Part shown: piece after piece, positions 23,227 to 35,879 of the stretch
How the letters are laid out: each line of letters begins with the position of its first letter
Position numbering within the stretch: position 1 is the first letter of the stretch
Assembly: GCA_030737875.1 (NCBI GenBank)
Contig: CM060915.1
Location: 907,874,677-907,938,676, forward strand
Length of the DNA: 64,000 bases
Reading direction: 5' to 3'
Source of the DNA: Allium sativum
Lineage: Eukaryota; Streptophyta; Magnoliopsida; Asparagales; Amaryllidaceae
Translations under genes and position numbers: made by a program
Notes under the pieces: model-generated
Database searches by the model: none
Seen by the model: only the letters and a program-made list of their open reading frames with translations
Told to the model about the DNA's origin: nothing

Positions 23227-24010
23227 AGACTAAGGCATAAGCTGGAAAACAAGGAAATGTCTATGAACTATTGGGTATGGAAGAGCAGATAAAGATAACG
23301 TTAAAGGCACACCTAATACTAACGAATAATTACTACACTGCACCACACCAGTCACCCTAAAGGTTGATCCCACTTGCTTCACTTAGAAATTTTATAAATA
23401 ACTTCGTGTACCCCTAGCTGACTACATAGGTGCCGCCTGCCCCTATCTCCGCTAGGTGTACCCCACTACCCATTTTCGATCGGCTCCCTACTCGTAGATA
23501 CCCGTGCTGGTCCCACAGTGGGGTGTATCACTCCCCTAAAGTGGCAACCCGATACAGCCTAAGGATGCACGGCTTATACCTACACGATGCAACAATGTCT
23601 TACCTACCAGTCCGGGTCCACACACGCATATGAAACCCGTTGGACTTGCGTTGCCACCGCTAACCCGTTTGGCCTCTTATAGTCAAGCCCAGTATGCGTG
23701 TCACGTCCTCGACTTGAGTCGACCCCACAAAGATACGTTTGGATTACTGGTTGAAATGGGCCCCCAATTACTTACCAACAGCTATCCACCTAAGCTTGTC
23801 CCCACTAGTATATCCCACTTAACCCTCTTCTTAGTCATGTTCATTTACATGTGTGTTTGGTTAAGTCTTACTAACCGTATTTCAAATGCCACTAAAGGCA
23901 CCCACTAGATTCCTCATGCCACCCAAGGCACCTACTTAACCCCCATGTCCCACTTCACATGTTTACCTGGTTAAGTATTTCTTAATTCATTCAGGCCATA
24001 ACCTCATAAA

Positions 24011-24224
24011 GACCTCTCACATTAGACTGGCATTTATGGTAGCTGGATTCGCCGGGCGGGTCCGGGCAGTCTTACACCATAAAAGAGTCTAACCTCGTGT
24101 CTTTACAACTGTTATGCTTTAATTTGGGCCTAGGACCTCTCACATTGGGCTGACATTTGTGACTACTGGATTCGCCGGGCGGGTCCGGGCAGTTTTACAT
24201 CACAAACGAGTCCAACCTTGTGTC
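24011..24224 (-). repeat. Paired structured hairpin modules (element M LTR)
   Basis: Copies at 24011-24101 and 24134-24224. As written on the plus strand the first has TTAGACT/AGTCTAA outside and TTTATGGT/ACCATAAA inside; the second has TTGGGCT/AGTCCAA (one G-T wobble) and TTTGTGA/TCACAAA. The stem bases differ from the array copies at several positions yet remain paired. Confidence 0.8.
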
Positions 24225-25304
24225 CTAAGCATTGATTAACACTTATAATCTTTTACCCCAGTTTTAAATATATCCCTATTCAAATCATTAATTAATTTCA
24301 ATTTTAATGATGTCCATAATTGACTCAATTATGGCTATCCACTTACGGTATGCAAAATCAGATCAATTGCACCCCAATTTCTTAATATTAAATCCTTAAT
24401 ATTACCCCTACCCCACGTTATACGTTCGCTTATTCAATGCAAAATATATGTTAGACTCGAATAGTCTAACTCATAGCACAAAGATAAATTATCACAACAT
24501 ATAGACAAATAAAATAGATCTAATCATAATAGGGGTGAAACTTGCATAAAACTACACATGTCATGGATCTAAAGGTGTCCACTTGTTTGGTTAAATGTCA
24601 CAACTTACATAATATGATCATAACCCAAGTTCATGTATAAACTTGCATATGTGGTTTATGCAACATAATGATGGTGTGAACTAGCATCTAACACATAGAA
24701 ATCACACATGTCATAGCATAATTCTAGATCTAAATAGATGTCATAATTCTAGATCTAAATAGATGTCATACAATATGTGAGATTATACATACTAATAAAT
24801 CTAAACTTGCATAGGTACATGTGATTTATCATGTGAATCATCATAGCCCAAATATATATAATCAACATCATGATTCATAAGCTAACTACAACATAATAAC
24901 ATCATGGCTTTGTAACATCCAACTTAGCATAGATACTTGCAACATATATAATATCATCATAGCATGATTTACAACATATAGGATATCATCATCACATAAC
25001 ATAGGATTTACAACATACATGATAGCATAAGGTTTACAACAACATATATGACAATTCACATCATTTTCTTATGATCCATATCACATCTTAATCTAATTAG
25101 TTTGCTAATAATCTTATTAAGATCATCATACTCACAATTAGAAAAGAAAGAGAGTCTTGATTTGCTTTAGAGTTGAGTAGAATTAGAGTTTTGATTAGCT
25201 TTCTTCCTTCTTAGTTGGCGGCGGCTACACTGAGTTCCATGGCAACGGCCTGACGACGGCTATTCTATTTTTTTATGTGATTTTAGAATGAGAGACTACC
25301 CATG

Positions 25305-25312
25305 TATATATA
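25305..25312 (-). promoter_or_regulatory. Likely TATA box of element M LTR
   Basis: TATATATA about 470 bases inside the LTR from its U3 edge at 25780, the same relative place as the TATA boxes of LTR2 and LTR3. Confidence 0.6.
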
Positions 25313-25443
25313 GAATTTAGGATTAGTTTAGACCGTCCGATCAACTCAGAATGAACCTGAACCGTTAAATTAGCCAACTCAGCCCTAAAGACACATCAGC
25401 AGCTCAAGATTGGGCTCGGCCCAAACCTGGCCGTCTTGACCAG

Positions 25444-25509
25444 GTCGACACTACAGTCGACCTGGGGGGGGGGGGGGAGGTCGACTCTAGTGTCAACTCC
25501 CCAGTCGAC
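25444..25509 (-). repeat. GTCGAC cluster with 12-bp spacing and G14 tract (element M)
   Basis: GTCGAC at 25444 and 25456, then GTCGAC at 25480, decayed GTCAAC at 25492 and GTCGAC at 25504: 12-base spacing inside each group, as in LTR1. The gap between groups holds a run of 14 G (25464-25477). Confidence 0.75.
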
Positions 25510-25785
25510 CTGCCTGGGCGGGAATTTTCCCGCCCAGCCCGCTTCTGCACTTCCAGTTTGAATTTTTAATTTTTCCTGCGAGCTGTTTTGAATTTTCTGA
25601 AACTTCCGATGGCCATATCTCCTTCATACGTAGTCCAAATTACGCAAACTCAGACTCTATTTCAACCAGAATTCCGAGACGAACACAATGGCGCAACCCG
25701 TTTCCCACAATTCTCACATCTGAGATTAGTTATTCTTTAATTTGTGAATATTTATATTAATAGAATTACGGGGTGTTACAACAAT

Positions 25786-27030
25786 TCTGTTTCTTTTCTG
25801 AATTCTCTCTTCCCATTTTTTTTGTCATTTGTTTCTTTCCTATTTGTCTGCTTTTCAACAATAATAAAAAAAGGGAAAGACATAAAAAGATTCTTTTTTT
25901 GTAATTTCTCCTTTCTTCTTTTTTTTCATTTATTTGTTTCACTCTTACAAATTCATTCCTACTTCCGAAAAATATGAAGAAAAAAAAAATTCCTTCTACA
26001 TTTTTTGTTTCCATCTTACAATTTCTTTTCGACTTTCCCATTTATTTCTTTCCATCTTACGACTTCTTTCCTTTTTCTCAATAAATAAAAAATTCTCTGT
26101 TTGTTTTTTCCTTTTGCTTGTCACCAATTTTCTTCCAATTTCTTACATCCCTTCTCCTCCCTTTTATTTACAATTCCTTTCCATTTTATTTAAAAAAAAA
26201 CTTAATTCTTTTGATTTTTTTTCTTTTTCCAAGCTTGGTTTAGTTCCGTTTTAAAGTTGAGTTTTAGTTGTTCATTTATGTTATTTAGTCTAATCAGTTT
26301 TTGTTTTAGCTTTGTTTCAGTTTTTATTTATTTTTTCCTTTGTTTCTTTATTTCTTCTCTTCTCTAGAAAAAAAAACCCTCAAAACAAATCAAAGATCAA
26401 AGGAAGAAACAGATTCAAGCAAGCGATAAAGGATTCAGAGGTCAAACGATTTGCAAACGGTGGGATATGAATAACTAGCACCATTCATTTGCTCTAGAAG
26501 GACTGCCATACCCCACTGTAAAATTTTCTGAACTATACAGGTGCTTGCTGCAAAGAAAAAAATATAGAAATTGTGTGTAAAAATCTTCTGCAGGGAAGCG
26601 GCTTTCTTGTACAATTTTTTTAAATTTCTGCAGTTGTTATTGTCTGATTGTTGTGGTTGGCTAATATCTTCATAACTGAAATCTGCATTCTCATTGTTTT
26701 CACGAATAAAAATAGACATTGCAAAATAATATAATTGAAAAGTGGTGCTTTGTGAAGTTGATTGTCTCGTATAATTGGATCGCGGATATATAGTAGTTCA
26801 ATTTATCAAACTATTAGCAAAAGAGGTTGCACACTACTCGTAAAACATTGGTCGTATCCCTTATTATTCATAATATACGTGAACGACTATAAGACCCTCT
26901 TCCCCCTTCCAATTGAGTCAGTTAATTAATAGAGCGCAACTTAGTACTTTATACTATTTTCAAGTGAAAATAATTTCTGTCTTACCGTGGCTTCTTTAAA
27001 ATATCTGATTCAAAAAAATCATTGAGAGAT
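25786..27030 (+). other. Leader region of element U, between two nested insertions
   Basis: AT-rich stretch; 25790-26380 is strongly pyrimidine-rich on the plus strand (runs of TTTCTTTT). It lies between the end of element M and the start codon of the U reading frame, so it is best read as the 5' untranslated leader of U. The 5' LTR of U must lie left of M, outside the window. Short frames in both directions here reflect base composition; I see no gene. Confidence 0.5.
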
Positions 27031-27084
27031 ATGTGGGATAATAATCGAAGTAGACGTCATCTTGAAGAGTATGACTATGAATTA
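27031..27084 (+). pseudogene. First 18 codons of the split U reading frame
   Basis: ATG at 27031 opens a frame (begins MWDNNRSRRH) that stays open exactly up to the boundary of the inserted element E at 27085. If E and one copy of its 5-bp target duplication are removed, the frame continues in phase at 37400 without a gap. Too short to judge alone; the in-phase continuation is the support. Confidence 0.65.
27080..27084. repeat. Likely target-site duplication of element E, left
   Basis: AATTA here against ATTTA at 37395-37399, one mismatch. The fit of the interrupted reading frame when one copy is removed supports it. Confidence 0.6.
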
Positions 27085-28533
27085 TTTAACACCCCACCTC
27101 CGCTAGGGTCACTCACAAAGGGAATGCACTAGCTTTGGTGGAGCATTATCTAGGTAAACATACACAGAAATATTACAAGATAGAACATATAAACAGCGGA
27201 AGAAGAACCAAAGTTCATTGCTTTAAAATCTAGAAAGGTCTAAAGCCTTTTACATCAAAATGCCATTAAATCCATTACATCGAAATCTGTCTTGCAATAG
27301 TAAAGAAGCATAAAACCATAGTCATATATCATTCCCCAAGTAAAACAGTAAAGCAAGCCATAGCCAAGAGAAATCCAAGCCGTTCGTGAAAGAGCCTTGG
27401 AGCTTGGTAAGATCCGAACTAAGCTGTATTCCCACCCTGCGAACCTGGGGGGGGGGGGGGGGAGGGGGAGAACGGAAGAAAAAGAGGCGAAAAAACGGGT
27501 CAGTCATAAAGACTGAGTAAGTCCTAGTGACTTTCAGCATAAAAACAGGCAAAGATAACATGGCATGAATAAACTGAAAGTAAACATAAGCATGATGACA
27601 AGGTAAGCTACAGGCACGATAACTAAGAATAACATCCCATAATTCCTATCAAGAGTAGCATCACAAGGTTCCTACCAAGTATCACATCGCAAGGTTTCTA
27701 TCAAGTATAACATCGCAAGATTTCTAAGTTTCATCATTAAAATATTTCGGTGATATCCATTTGCTCTGCACCACCCGTACTAGCATCTCACAAGTGTTTG
27801 GAATGTTTCGTATTCCTACTAGTGTTCCAACTAGTGTCCTGTGTAACAAGGATCCTTACCCCCTACTAGTGTCCCAACTAGTAGCCCGTGTTATATAATA
27901 AGGTGATCCCAACCCGTGTAATGTGTTGACTATAAAATGATCCCTTATCCAATGTCATGAAATGACCCATTACTTGGTCCCACGAAACGATCTATTAATC
28001 GATCGGCTTCCTACAAGTCCTAGCTCGTTCATGTGTCTGTGTCATACGGCCCTATCACGAATGTAGTTACCTGTGCTAGGTCCACCCTAGGGTGTATCAA
28101 GCCCTAGGGTGCCAACCATCGACACGAATCAAGCACGCACAGTGTAAACCTGTTGGTGCCCAATGCCTGCTTTTTCAACTCCGGACTACGTGCACGACCA
28201 TAGTCTGCCTGAACCTACAATGGCGCACCAACTCAGCCGTCGTTCTGGTCGCTTACAATCAGCCAAGTAATCGTGCCCCACCCTGCCTAGTTCCAGGGTA
28301 CCGTGATACATCTAGTGGGTTACTGCTGAAAAGGACCGCGTAACTAGGGTTTCCGTCCAGTAGGTTAAGTGTTGTCATTTAAATTCGAGACTTAACTCCA
28401 TCAGTCTAGCATGTCAAGTTGGTTAAGTGTTGTCATTCAAGTTCGTGACTTAACCCGCCTACGTGTCATGTCAAATTGGCTAAGTGTTCTCGTTCAAGTT
28501 CATGACTTAGCCCTACGAATCATCTGTCAAGTT

Positions 28534-28740
28534 GGTTAAGTATATTCAAGCGGTTCATGACGTAACCCTATCAAATCATCATGTCAAATTGGTTAAGTAT
28601 ATTCAAGCGGTTCATGACTTAACCCTATCAAATCATCGTGTCAAATTGGTTAAGTATATTCAAGCGGTTCATGACTTAACCTATCAAATCATCGTGTCAA
28701 ATTGGTTAAGTATATTCAAGCGATTCATGACTTAACCCTA
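28534..28740 (-). repeat. 57-bp tandem repeat with inverted arms (E left LTR)
   Basis: Four units of 57 bases. Each contains GGTTAAGT ... ACTTAACC, so every unit can fold into a hairpin. The last unit has lost one C. The equivalent array in the right LTR (34770-35040) has five units. Confidence 0.85.
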
Positions 28741-29173
28741 TCACACATCAGGTTATATTGGTTGGGTGTTATCAACCCATTCAAGTTAAACCAACCCATT
28801 TAACTTAACCCTCCCATTCATCAGATTGCATTGGTTAAGTATTTCAAGTAATTCATGGCTTAACCCGCCCACGTGTCATGCTAAGTTGGTTAAGTATTAT
28901 CTATATGTTCAAGTTGACTTAACCCTGCCACGTGTCATGTTATATTGGTTAAGTGTCATTATTCTAGTCGTATTACTTAACCCACTCATTGGTCGGATTA
29001 ACAGTTATGTTGGTTAAGCCCACATTTATAAGTTTTACATGTTCTTAACTCACACCGGTTAGGTCCACATTTACATGTCAAATTTCCATGTCATCCCACC
29101 TAACCCTCTAACCATACCCACATCTTATTATGGTTAGTATTCCTTTATTCATTCATTATGACGAACGAATCAT

Positions 29174-29390
29174 GACCTCTCACATTAGACCGTGCACTTT
29201 GTGGCTACTGGATTTGCCGGGCGGTTCTGGGCAGATTTACACCACAAACTGAGTCTAACCTCGTGTCATAAATCGTTACGCCTACAATTCGACCTTTGAC
29301 CTCTCACATTAGACTGACACTTTGTGGCTAGTGGATTTGTCGGGCGGTTCCGAGCAGATTTACACCACAAACCGAGTCTAACCTCGTGTC
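29174..29390 (-). repeat. Paired structured hairpin modules (E left LTR)
   Basis: Copies at 29174-29267 and 29298-29390. Plus-strand text has TTAGAC/GTCTAA outside and TTTGTGG/CCACAAA inside, around a GCCGGGCGG...GGGCAG core. Recognisably the same module as in the array LTRs despite divergence of the rest of the LTR. Confidence 0.78.
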
Positions 29391-30789
29391 AAAGGTTCAT
29401 TAATGGTCGTATTTCCCCCAAAACCCCAATATCAGTTCATGTGTTTAACATATAGAAATGTTCATGTTCGTGTTCAAGTCAATTATCCAATACACAGTCA
29501 TTTTCATGTTTCAAATTCCCAACTTTACATATTAATAAACATATGCCCAAGTTCCAAAATTACATGCATATATATATATATATACCCAATTCTAGTCAGT
29601 TTACATACGCCCAATTCTTGCCTATTACATGTATGCCAGGTTTATGCCATTTTACCCATATCAAGTTCTAGCCAAGATTACATGTATCAAGTTTCATGTC
29701 CAAATAAACCCAAATCATGATTCATGATGTAGTTATCCCAAACTATAATTTTTTTATTACAACACACGCCAACTACCCAAGTTCATAATACATATTTATG
29801 CCAATTATCAAGTTTACAATTGCTTTTAGGTTCAAAGTCCAATTCTACTTATGCCCAATCATAAACCTAATCTTTTGATTTAATATACATAGGCCCGAAC
29901 TCGTGATTTGATTTACATGCTAATTCATTATGCCCACTTCATGCCAATTTAATTATGCCAATGGCCAAACTTGCAATTTCAATTATATCGACAATACCCC
30001 AAATTTCCAATTTCATGTTATGCCATCAATTTTACCAAACATGTATATCCCATATAGACAACTTTCCTATATTTCCCCGTATTCAATCGTACGCAAATCG
30101 CGGTTTAGGCCTAGGTCCGAAATTGACCTAGGTTCATCGAAAGAAAATAAATAGGGGAAGGTAGAATTTGTATAACAATCAGCATAGAGAGAAAACTGGC
30201 ATAAAAACATCATCTCTGGCATAAAAGATAGATCTTGATAATAATATCAATATGAATCAAGAAAAACTGATTTACAACAGGCTGAATAGATCATAAGCTT
30301 GACATGAGAACGAACATAGAAAAGTCCCAAAACTCAAGATTCAAGAAGCAACATAAATAGATCTGAATCAATACACATACTTAAATCAAATTCCACTTTA
30401 TTCCATGGCCATATTATAATTAAATATTTAAATCTAAAAACAACTAGAACTTACAGAGCATGGCTAATGAATTAAGAACTGAATTTGTTGTAAAAATGTC
30501 GCGGTGTTGTTGATTTATTGTCTTGAATCATTATAGAAGCCTTGTTCTTTGAATTGATTTGAGTTTGAATGTTTGTTCTTTGATTTGGAGATGGAGGCCA
30601 TGGTTCAAGAGGTATTTTAGCAGCTTAATGGTGTAAGAATGATTTGATATGAATTAGGTTAGGTCTAAGGGTGTTTTTACAGGTGTAGCAACTAGTTTAG
30701 GCCCTTAGATTAACCCTAGAATCAATCCGGACCACCAAAACACGTCTCAGGCTTCAAAAATGAGTTCTGGGTCAAAACAGGCCGACCAG

Positions 30790-30885
30790 GTCGACCTGTA
30801 AGGGGGGAGGTCGACGACATGGTCGACCTGGGGGGAAGGTCGACCACATGGTCGACCTAGCCCCCAGGTCGACCCCCAGGTCGAC
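30790..30885 (-). repeat. GTCGAC cluster (E left LTR)
   Basis: Seven GTCGAC sites: 30790, 30810, 30822, 30839, 30851, 30868, 30880. Three of the steps are 12-base pairs (30810/30822, 30839/30851, 30868/30880), and the pairs repeat every 29 bases. Confidence 0.78.
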
Positions 30886-31090
30886 CTGCCTGGTCCTGTG
30901 CTGCCTAAAATCTACTGAATCTTCTACAGGCCATAACTTCTTCATCCGGACTTCGATTTTCGAAAACTCGGACTCTATTTCATGTAAAATTTCGAGACGA
31001 ACGCAATGGAGTAACCCGTTTCCCTTAATTCTTATTTTAAAAATTAATTATACCCTGATTTCTAGTATGTTTAAAATTCGGGTTGTTACA

Positions 31091-33316
31091 TTCTCCCCTC
31101 CTTATAGGATTTCGTCCCCGAAATCTTCAAGTTAAGAAGAATGTGTCCTACCATCCAATCATCCATCTACTCAATCATCAATCACAGGCATCCGTTGTCC
31201 TTAAGAGATTTCTAATGTTGTATGAACATATGCAGAAAGTGTGTGTATATGTTCCTTATCTAATGCAAATCATCAGGCCTGATTGATCTTCTTAATGCAA
31301 AATATGTTTTAGTGACATGAGTCCATCATGTATGCGAATAATCCTAGCCATATAAACATTATTTGTGTGCACAAACATTCATCCATATGCAACGTCCACA
31401 TGATAACACATTTAATTTCATCCATAAACAAGTATAAACACTCATGCATATGCAATATGAAAGGTGACGGAGCTGATATAGTGTCTAAGGTGCATGTATA
31501 TGCATCCACGAGCAACCACTAGCAGCCGCTTGCAACCACTTGCAACCATCAATCATAACATGTCTCAAACACATGTTTACACCCAATTGTTCCTACCTAA
31601 AGATATAGTTGAACGATAGAAGCAAGTAAAAATTTTGTGCCCATTAGGCAATGTCAAAACTGGAAATCTATGTCACATATATACAGATTAGGAGAAGAAC
31701 TCCCTAAGCACCAGCTCGAAGACTGAAATCAACATCAGGCTGACACCCAAAGAATTACTCAACCCAACGGACAACCTCAAGCCCAACATGTATTACTAAC
31801 AGATGATCCCTATGGGGTTTTGCAACAAAAATAGGATTGAGAATAGGACTGAGAGGTTATACTTAAAAGATAGCATACAAGTAAGCTCTACAGGAAAAGA
31901 GGGATCAAGGATATACTCTTAAAAAGAGATATGATGCGCGTGTCTAGTCTTCAATCTTCTAAGTCGTATTTCCTTGAGCTTAACTCCGTTGTGCTTTGAC
32001 CGTCTTTAGCTTCACAATTTCGTAGCTTCTTAATTCCTATTTCCAAAATATGAGTTGGAACTCATTTCACTGTCGCCTCTCGTTCCACTTTCACTTATTC
32101 TTTTTCTAGTATACTCGGCTTAAACATAACTGCGTACTCATGGTTTCATGCAAGCTCTCCAAAATTCACTAGTGAATCTTGGATCTCATTCACTTACTAG
32201 AAGGTATTCCACATAAATGAATTATCTCTTGAAAATAAACAAATGCCAACTATGTTGCCAAGTGTACTTACTAAGGTGATTTTCTATGACTCATGCATAA
32301 GCGAAATGAACCATCCGCCTTAGTGGCGAACACTACTCGAGGGGATTGATAAATGTATCAAGAGATTCTAGGTAACTAAGTATGGCAGAAACCTAAGGGT
32401 TACACTAGACTTCGAGGGTATTACCGAGGCAAGTCAAGAGTCTAACTACCCTCTTTTCATACTCGAGAATGGTATCATTTCTGGATAACCACTCCATCCC
32501 TAGAAACAACCCATAGCCCAAAAACATAAGCATTACTTCTAAACTCAACACTTAGCATAGACATTCTCAAATCCAAACAAGTCATGAATAAATGAGCCGA
32601 TTCCCCAACAGGATTTGAGACAAAAATGGGACCCTCTACTACGCTAGTACTAAGGTGCAGAGACTCAGCTATCGAAGCAGAATTAAAAAGGATGCGATGT
32701 ACAAAAACAAAATTTTCATGGTATGATAGAAAAGAAAAGCTAAACTTTTAACAGAAACGTTACCACCTCTTCTTAGGTACGCTAGTAGGAGAGCATACAA
32801 TTGCCCTCTCGACGATCTTGTCCCTTTTTACCATACTAAATATACTCTCTCTTGTCGTGGGTTTTATTATTCTTTCACTTTGGCCTCTTTCCTTTCACCT
32901 TTTCCTCTTTCGTGGATTAAGCCATATCAACAAGTTTCTCATCCTTAGGCTTGTGTTCTTTTATCCTCATTCTTGCTATCCTTGTATAGCTTGTTGACAA
33001 GTTTCTCGAAAGCTACATCCATCGCATGGCAACCCTACAAAGCTTGAAATAAGATTAGTCGCAGATGGAACTACTGCGGCTCTTGATGGAGGTTGGGCAC
33101 TTCTTTGCCCTCCTACATGCGTTGTATGCCTACAAACTATGGTGAAAAAGAAAGAGAGAAGAGACTCAACGAGAGAATCAAAAGATAGTGCATATGGCTT
33201 TGGGGAATATGCCTTTCGTAAAACAAAATTTTTCTTAGAAAAATGCTCCTTTGTAAACGTTTTGCAAATAATTTCAGAAGGTTTTTAAAAGCTTTTGCCC
33301 AGTCTGGTAACCTTCT
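31091..33316 (-). pseudogene. Degenerate gag-pol interior of element E
   Basis: Reverse complement reads as a decayed chromovirus interior. It starts at the LTR edge with a polypurine tract remnant and a CGGGGACGAAAT motif (31091-31125), then a 3' untranslated part similar to 10900-11350 (31130-31560). A scrap of reverse transcriptase is at about 32300-32345, then protease-region sequence (about 32355-32700) matching the region of 1050-1480, then gag-like and leader sequence up to 33316. No frame longer than a few dozen codons survives. Most of pol is deleted between about 31600 and 32300. Confidence 0.75.
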
Positions 33317-33328
33317 GCTCTGGTACCA
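33317..33328 (-). promoter_or_regulatory. Primer-binding site of element E (variant)
   Basis: Minus strand TGGTACCAGAGC, one base from the TGGTATCAGAGC of the other elements, two bases inside the right LTR. Confidence 0.85.
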
Positions 33329-34769
33329 AATGTAACACCCTACCCTCTAGGGTCACTCACAAAGGGAATGCACTAGCTTTGGTGGAGCATTATCTAGGTA
33401 AACATACACAGAAATATTACAAGACAGAACATATAAACAACGGAAGAAGAACCAAATTTCATTGCATTAAAATCTAGAAAGGTCTAAAGCCTTTTACATC
33501 AAAATGCCATTAAATCCATTACATTGAAATCTGTCTTGCAATAGTAAAGAAGCATAAAACCATAGTCGTAAATCATTCCCCAAGTAAAACAGTAAAGAAA
33601 GCCATAGCCAAGAGAAATCCAAGCCGTTCGTGAAAGAGCCTTGGAGCTTGGTAAGATCCGAACTAAGTTGTATTCCCACCCTGTGAACCTGGGGGGGGGG
33701 GGGGAACGGAAGAAAAAAAGGCGAAACAAAACGGGTCAGTCATAAAGACTGAGTAAGTCCTAGTGACTTTCAGCATAAAAACAGGTAAAGATAACATGGC
33801 ATGAATAAACTAAAAGTAAACATAAGCATGATGACAAGGTAAGCTACAGGCACGATAACTAAGAATAACATCCTATAATTCCTATCAAGAGTAGCATCAC
33901 AAGGTTCCTACCAAGTATCACATCGCAAGGTTTCTATCAAGTATAACATCGCATGATTTCTAAGTTTCATCACTAAAATATTTCGGTGATATCCATTTGC
34001 TCTGCACCACCCGTACTAGCATCTCACAAGTGTATGGAATGTTTAGTATTCGTACTAGTGTTCCAACTAGTGTCCTGTGTAACAAGGATCCTTACCCCCT
34101 ACTAGTGTCCCAACTAGTAGCCCGTGTTATATAATAAGGTGACCCCAACCCGTGTAATGTGTTGACTATAAAATGACCCCTTGCCCAATGTCATGAAATG
34201 ACCCATTACTTGGTCCCACGAAACGATCTATTAATCGATCGGCTTCTTACAAGTCCTAGCTCGTTCATGTGTCTGTGTCATACGGCCCTATCACGAATGT
34301 AGTTACCTGTGCTAGGTCCACCCTAGGGTGTATCAAGCCCTAGGGTGCCAACCACCGACACGAATCAAGCACGCACAGTGTAAACCTATCGGTGCCCAAT
34401 GCCTTCTTTTTCAACTCCGGACTACGTGCACGACCATAGTCCGCTTGAACCTACAATGGCGCACCAACTCAGCCGTCGTTCTGGTCGCTTACAATCAACT
34501 CAGTAATCGTGCCCCACCCTGCCTAGTTCCAGGGTACCGTGATACATCTAGTGGGTTACTGCTGAAAAGGACCGCGTAACTAGGGTTTCCGTCCAGTAGG
34601 TTAAGTGTTGTCATTTAAATTCGAGACTTAACCCCATCAGTCTAGCATGTCAAGTAAGTTAAGTGTTGTCATTCAAGTTCGTGACTTAACCCGCCTACGT
34701 GTCATGTCAAATTGGCTAAGTGTTCTCGTTCAAGTTCATGACTTAGCCCTATGAATCATCTGTCAAGTT

Positions 34770-35040
34770 GGTTAAGTATATTCAAGCGGTTCATGAATTA
34801 TTCCTATCAAATCATCGTGTCAAATTGGTTAAGTATATTCAAGCGGTTCATGACTTAACCCTATCAAATCATCATGTCAAATTGGTTAAGTATATTCAAG
34901 CGGTTCATGACTTAACCCTATCAAATCATCGTGTCAAATTGGTTAAGTATATTCAAGCGGTTCATGACTTAACCCTATCAAATCATCATGTCAAATTGGT
35001 TAAATATATTCAAGCGGTTCATGACTTAACCCTATCACAC
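34770..35040 (-). repeat. 57-bp tandem repeat with inverted arms (E right LTR)
   Basis: Five units of the repeat described at 28534-28740. The first unit has a changed right arm (ATGAATTATTCC) and the last a changed left arm (GGTTAAATA). Confidence 0.85.
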
Positions 35041-35467
35041 ATCAGGTTATATTGGTTGGGTGTTATCAACCCGTTCAAGTTAAACCAACCCATTTAACTT
35101 AACCCTCTCATTCGTCAGATTGCATTGGTTAAGTATTTCAAATAATTCATGGCTTAACCCGCCCACGTATCATGCTATGTTGGTTAAGTATTATCTATAT
35201 GTTCAAGTTGACTTAACCCTGCCACGTGTCATGTTATATTGGTTAAGTGTCATTAGTCTAGTCATATTACTCAACCCACTCATTGGTCTGATTAACAGTT
35301 ATGTTGGTTAAGCCCACATTTATAAGTTTTACATGTTCTTAACTCACATCGGTTAGGTCCACATTTACATGTCAAATTTCCATGTCATCCCACCTAACCC
35401 TCTAACCATACCCACGTCTTATTATGGTTAGTATTCCTTAATTCATTCATTATGACGAATGAATCAT

Positions 35468-35684
35468 GACCTCTCACATTAGACCGTGCACTTTGTGGCC
35501 ACTGGATTTGCCGTGCGGTTCCGGGCAGATTTACACCACAAACTGAGTCTAACCACGTGTCATAAATCGTTACGCCTACAATTCGACCTTTGACCTCTCA
35601 CATTAGACTGACACTTTGTGACTTCTGGATTTGCCGGGCGGTTCCGGGAAGATTTACACCACAAACCGAGTTTAACGTCGTGTC
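35468..35684 (-). repeat. Paired structured hairpin modules (E right LTR)
   Basis: Copies at 35468-35561 and 35592-35684, same architecture as 29174-29390. The second copy shows decay (outer right arm GTTTAA, inner left arm TTTGTGA opposite CCACAAA). Confidence 0.75.
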
Positions 35685-35835
35685 AAAGGTTCATTAATGG
35701 TTGTAATTCCCCCAAAACCCCAATATCAGTTCATGTTCGTGTTCAAGTCAATTATCCAATACACAGTCATTTTCATGTTTCAAATTCCCAACTTTACATA
35801 TTAATAAACATATGCCTAAGTTCCAAAATTACATG

Positions 35836-35879
<44 letters not shown>

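Larger units (their letters stand above)
23227..25780 (-). mobile_element. LTR of element M, part 2 (R/U3 side)
   Basis: Continues the reverse-complement LTR broken at 3136. It runs through the conserved GC-richer block (about 23400-23800), hairpin modules (24011-24224), a decayed ATGCAAGTT region (about 24550-25050), a TATATATA box on the minus strand (25305-25312), and a GTCGAC cluster with a 14-G run (25464-25477). It ends GGGTGTTACA at 25780. The next five bases, ACAAT (25781-25785), would be M's right TSD; the other copy is outside the window. It diverges clearly from the array LTRs, so M is older. Confidence 0.9.
27085..31090 (-). mobile_element. Left LTR of element E (3' LTR in element orientation)
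   Basis: Starts TTTAACACCCC (TG decayed to TT) and ends GGTTGTTACA. Contents from left to right: G16 tract (27447-27462); GC-richer block (about 28020-28350); GGYTAAGT hairpin series with a 57-bp tandem repeat (about 28360-28990); hairpin modules (29174-29390); short (AT)n near 29568; TATA position decayed to TGTAAAAA on the minus strand (30674-30681); GTCGAC cluster (30790-30885). Short frames inside are not conserved coding sequence. Confidence 0.87.

Noticed and set aside
25744..26254. Phe/Ser-rich frames on both strands suggesting membrane proteins
   Set aside because: Produced by the pyrimidine-rich composition (TTT/TTC/TCT codons); no stable boundaries.
28534..28740. CRISPR-like regular repeats
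   Set aside because: 57-bp units are contiguous with no unique spacers, in a plant LTR; no cas genes.
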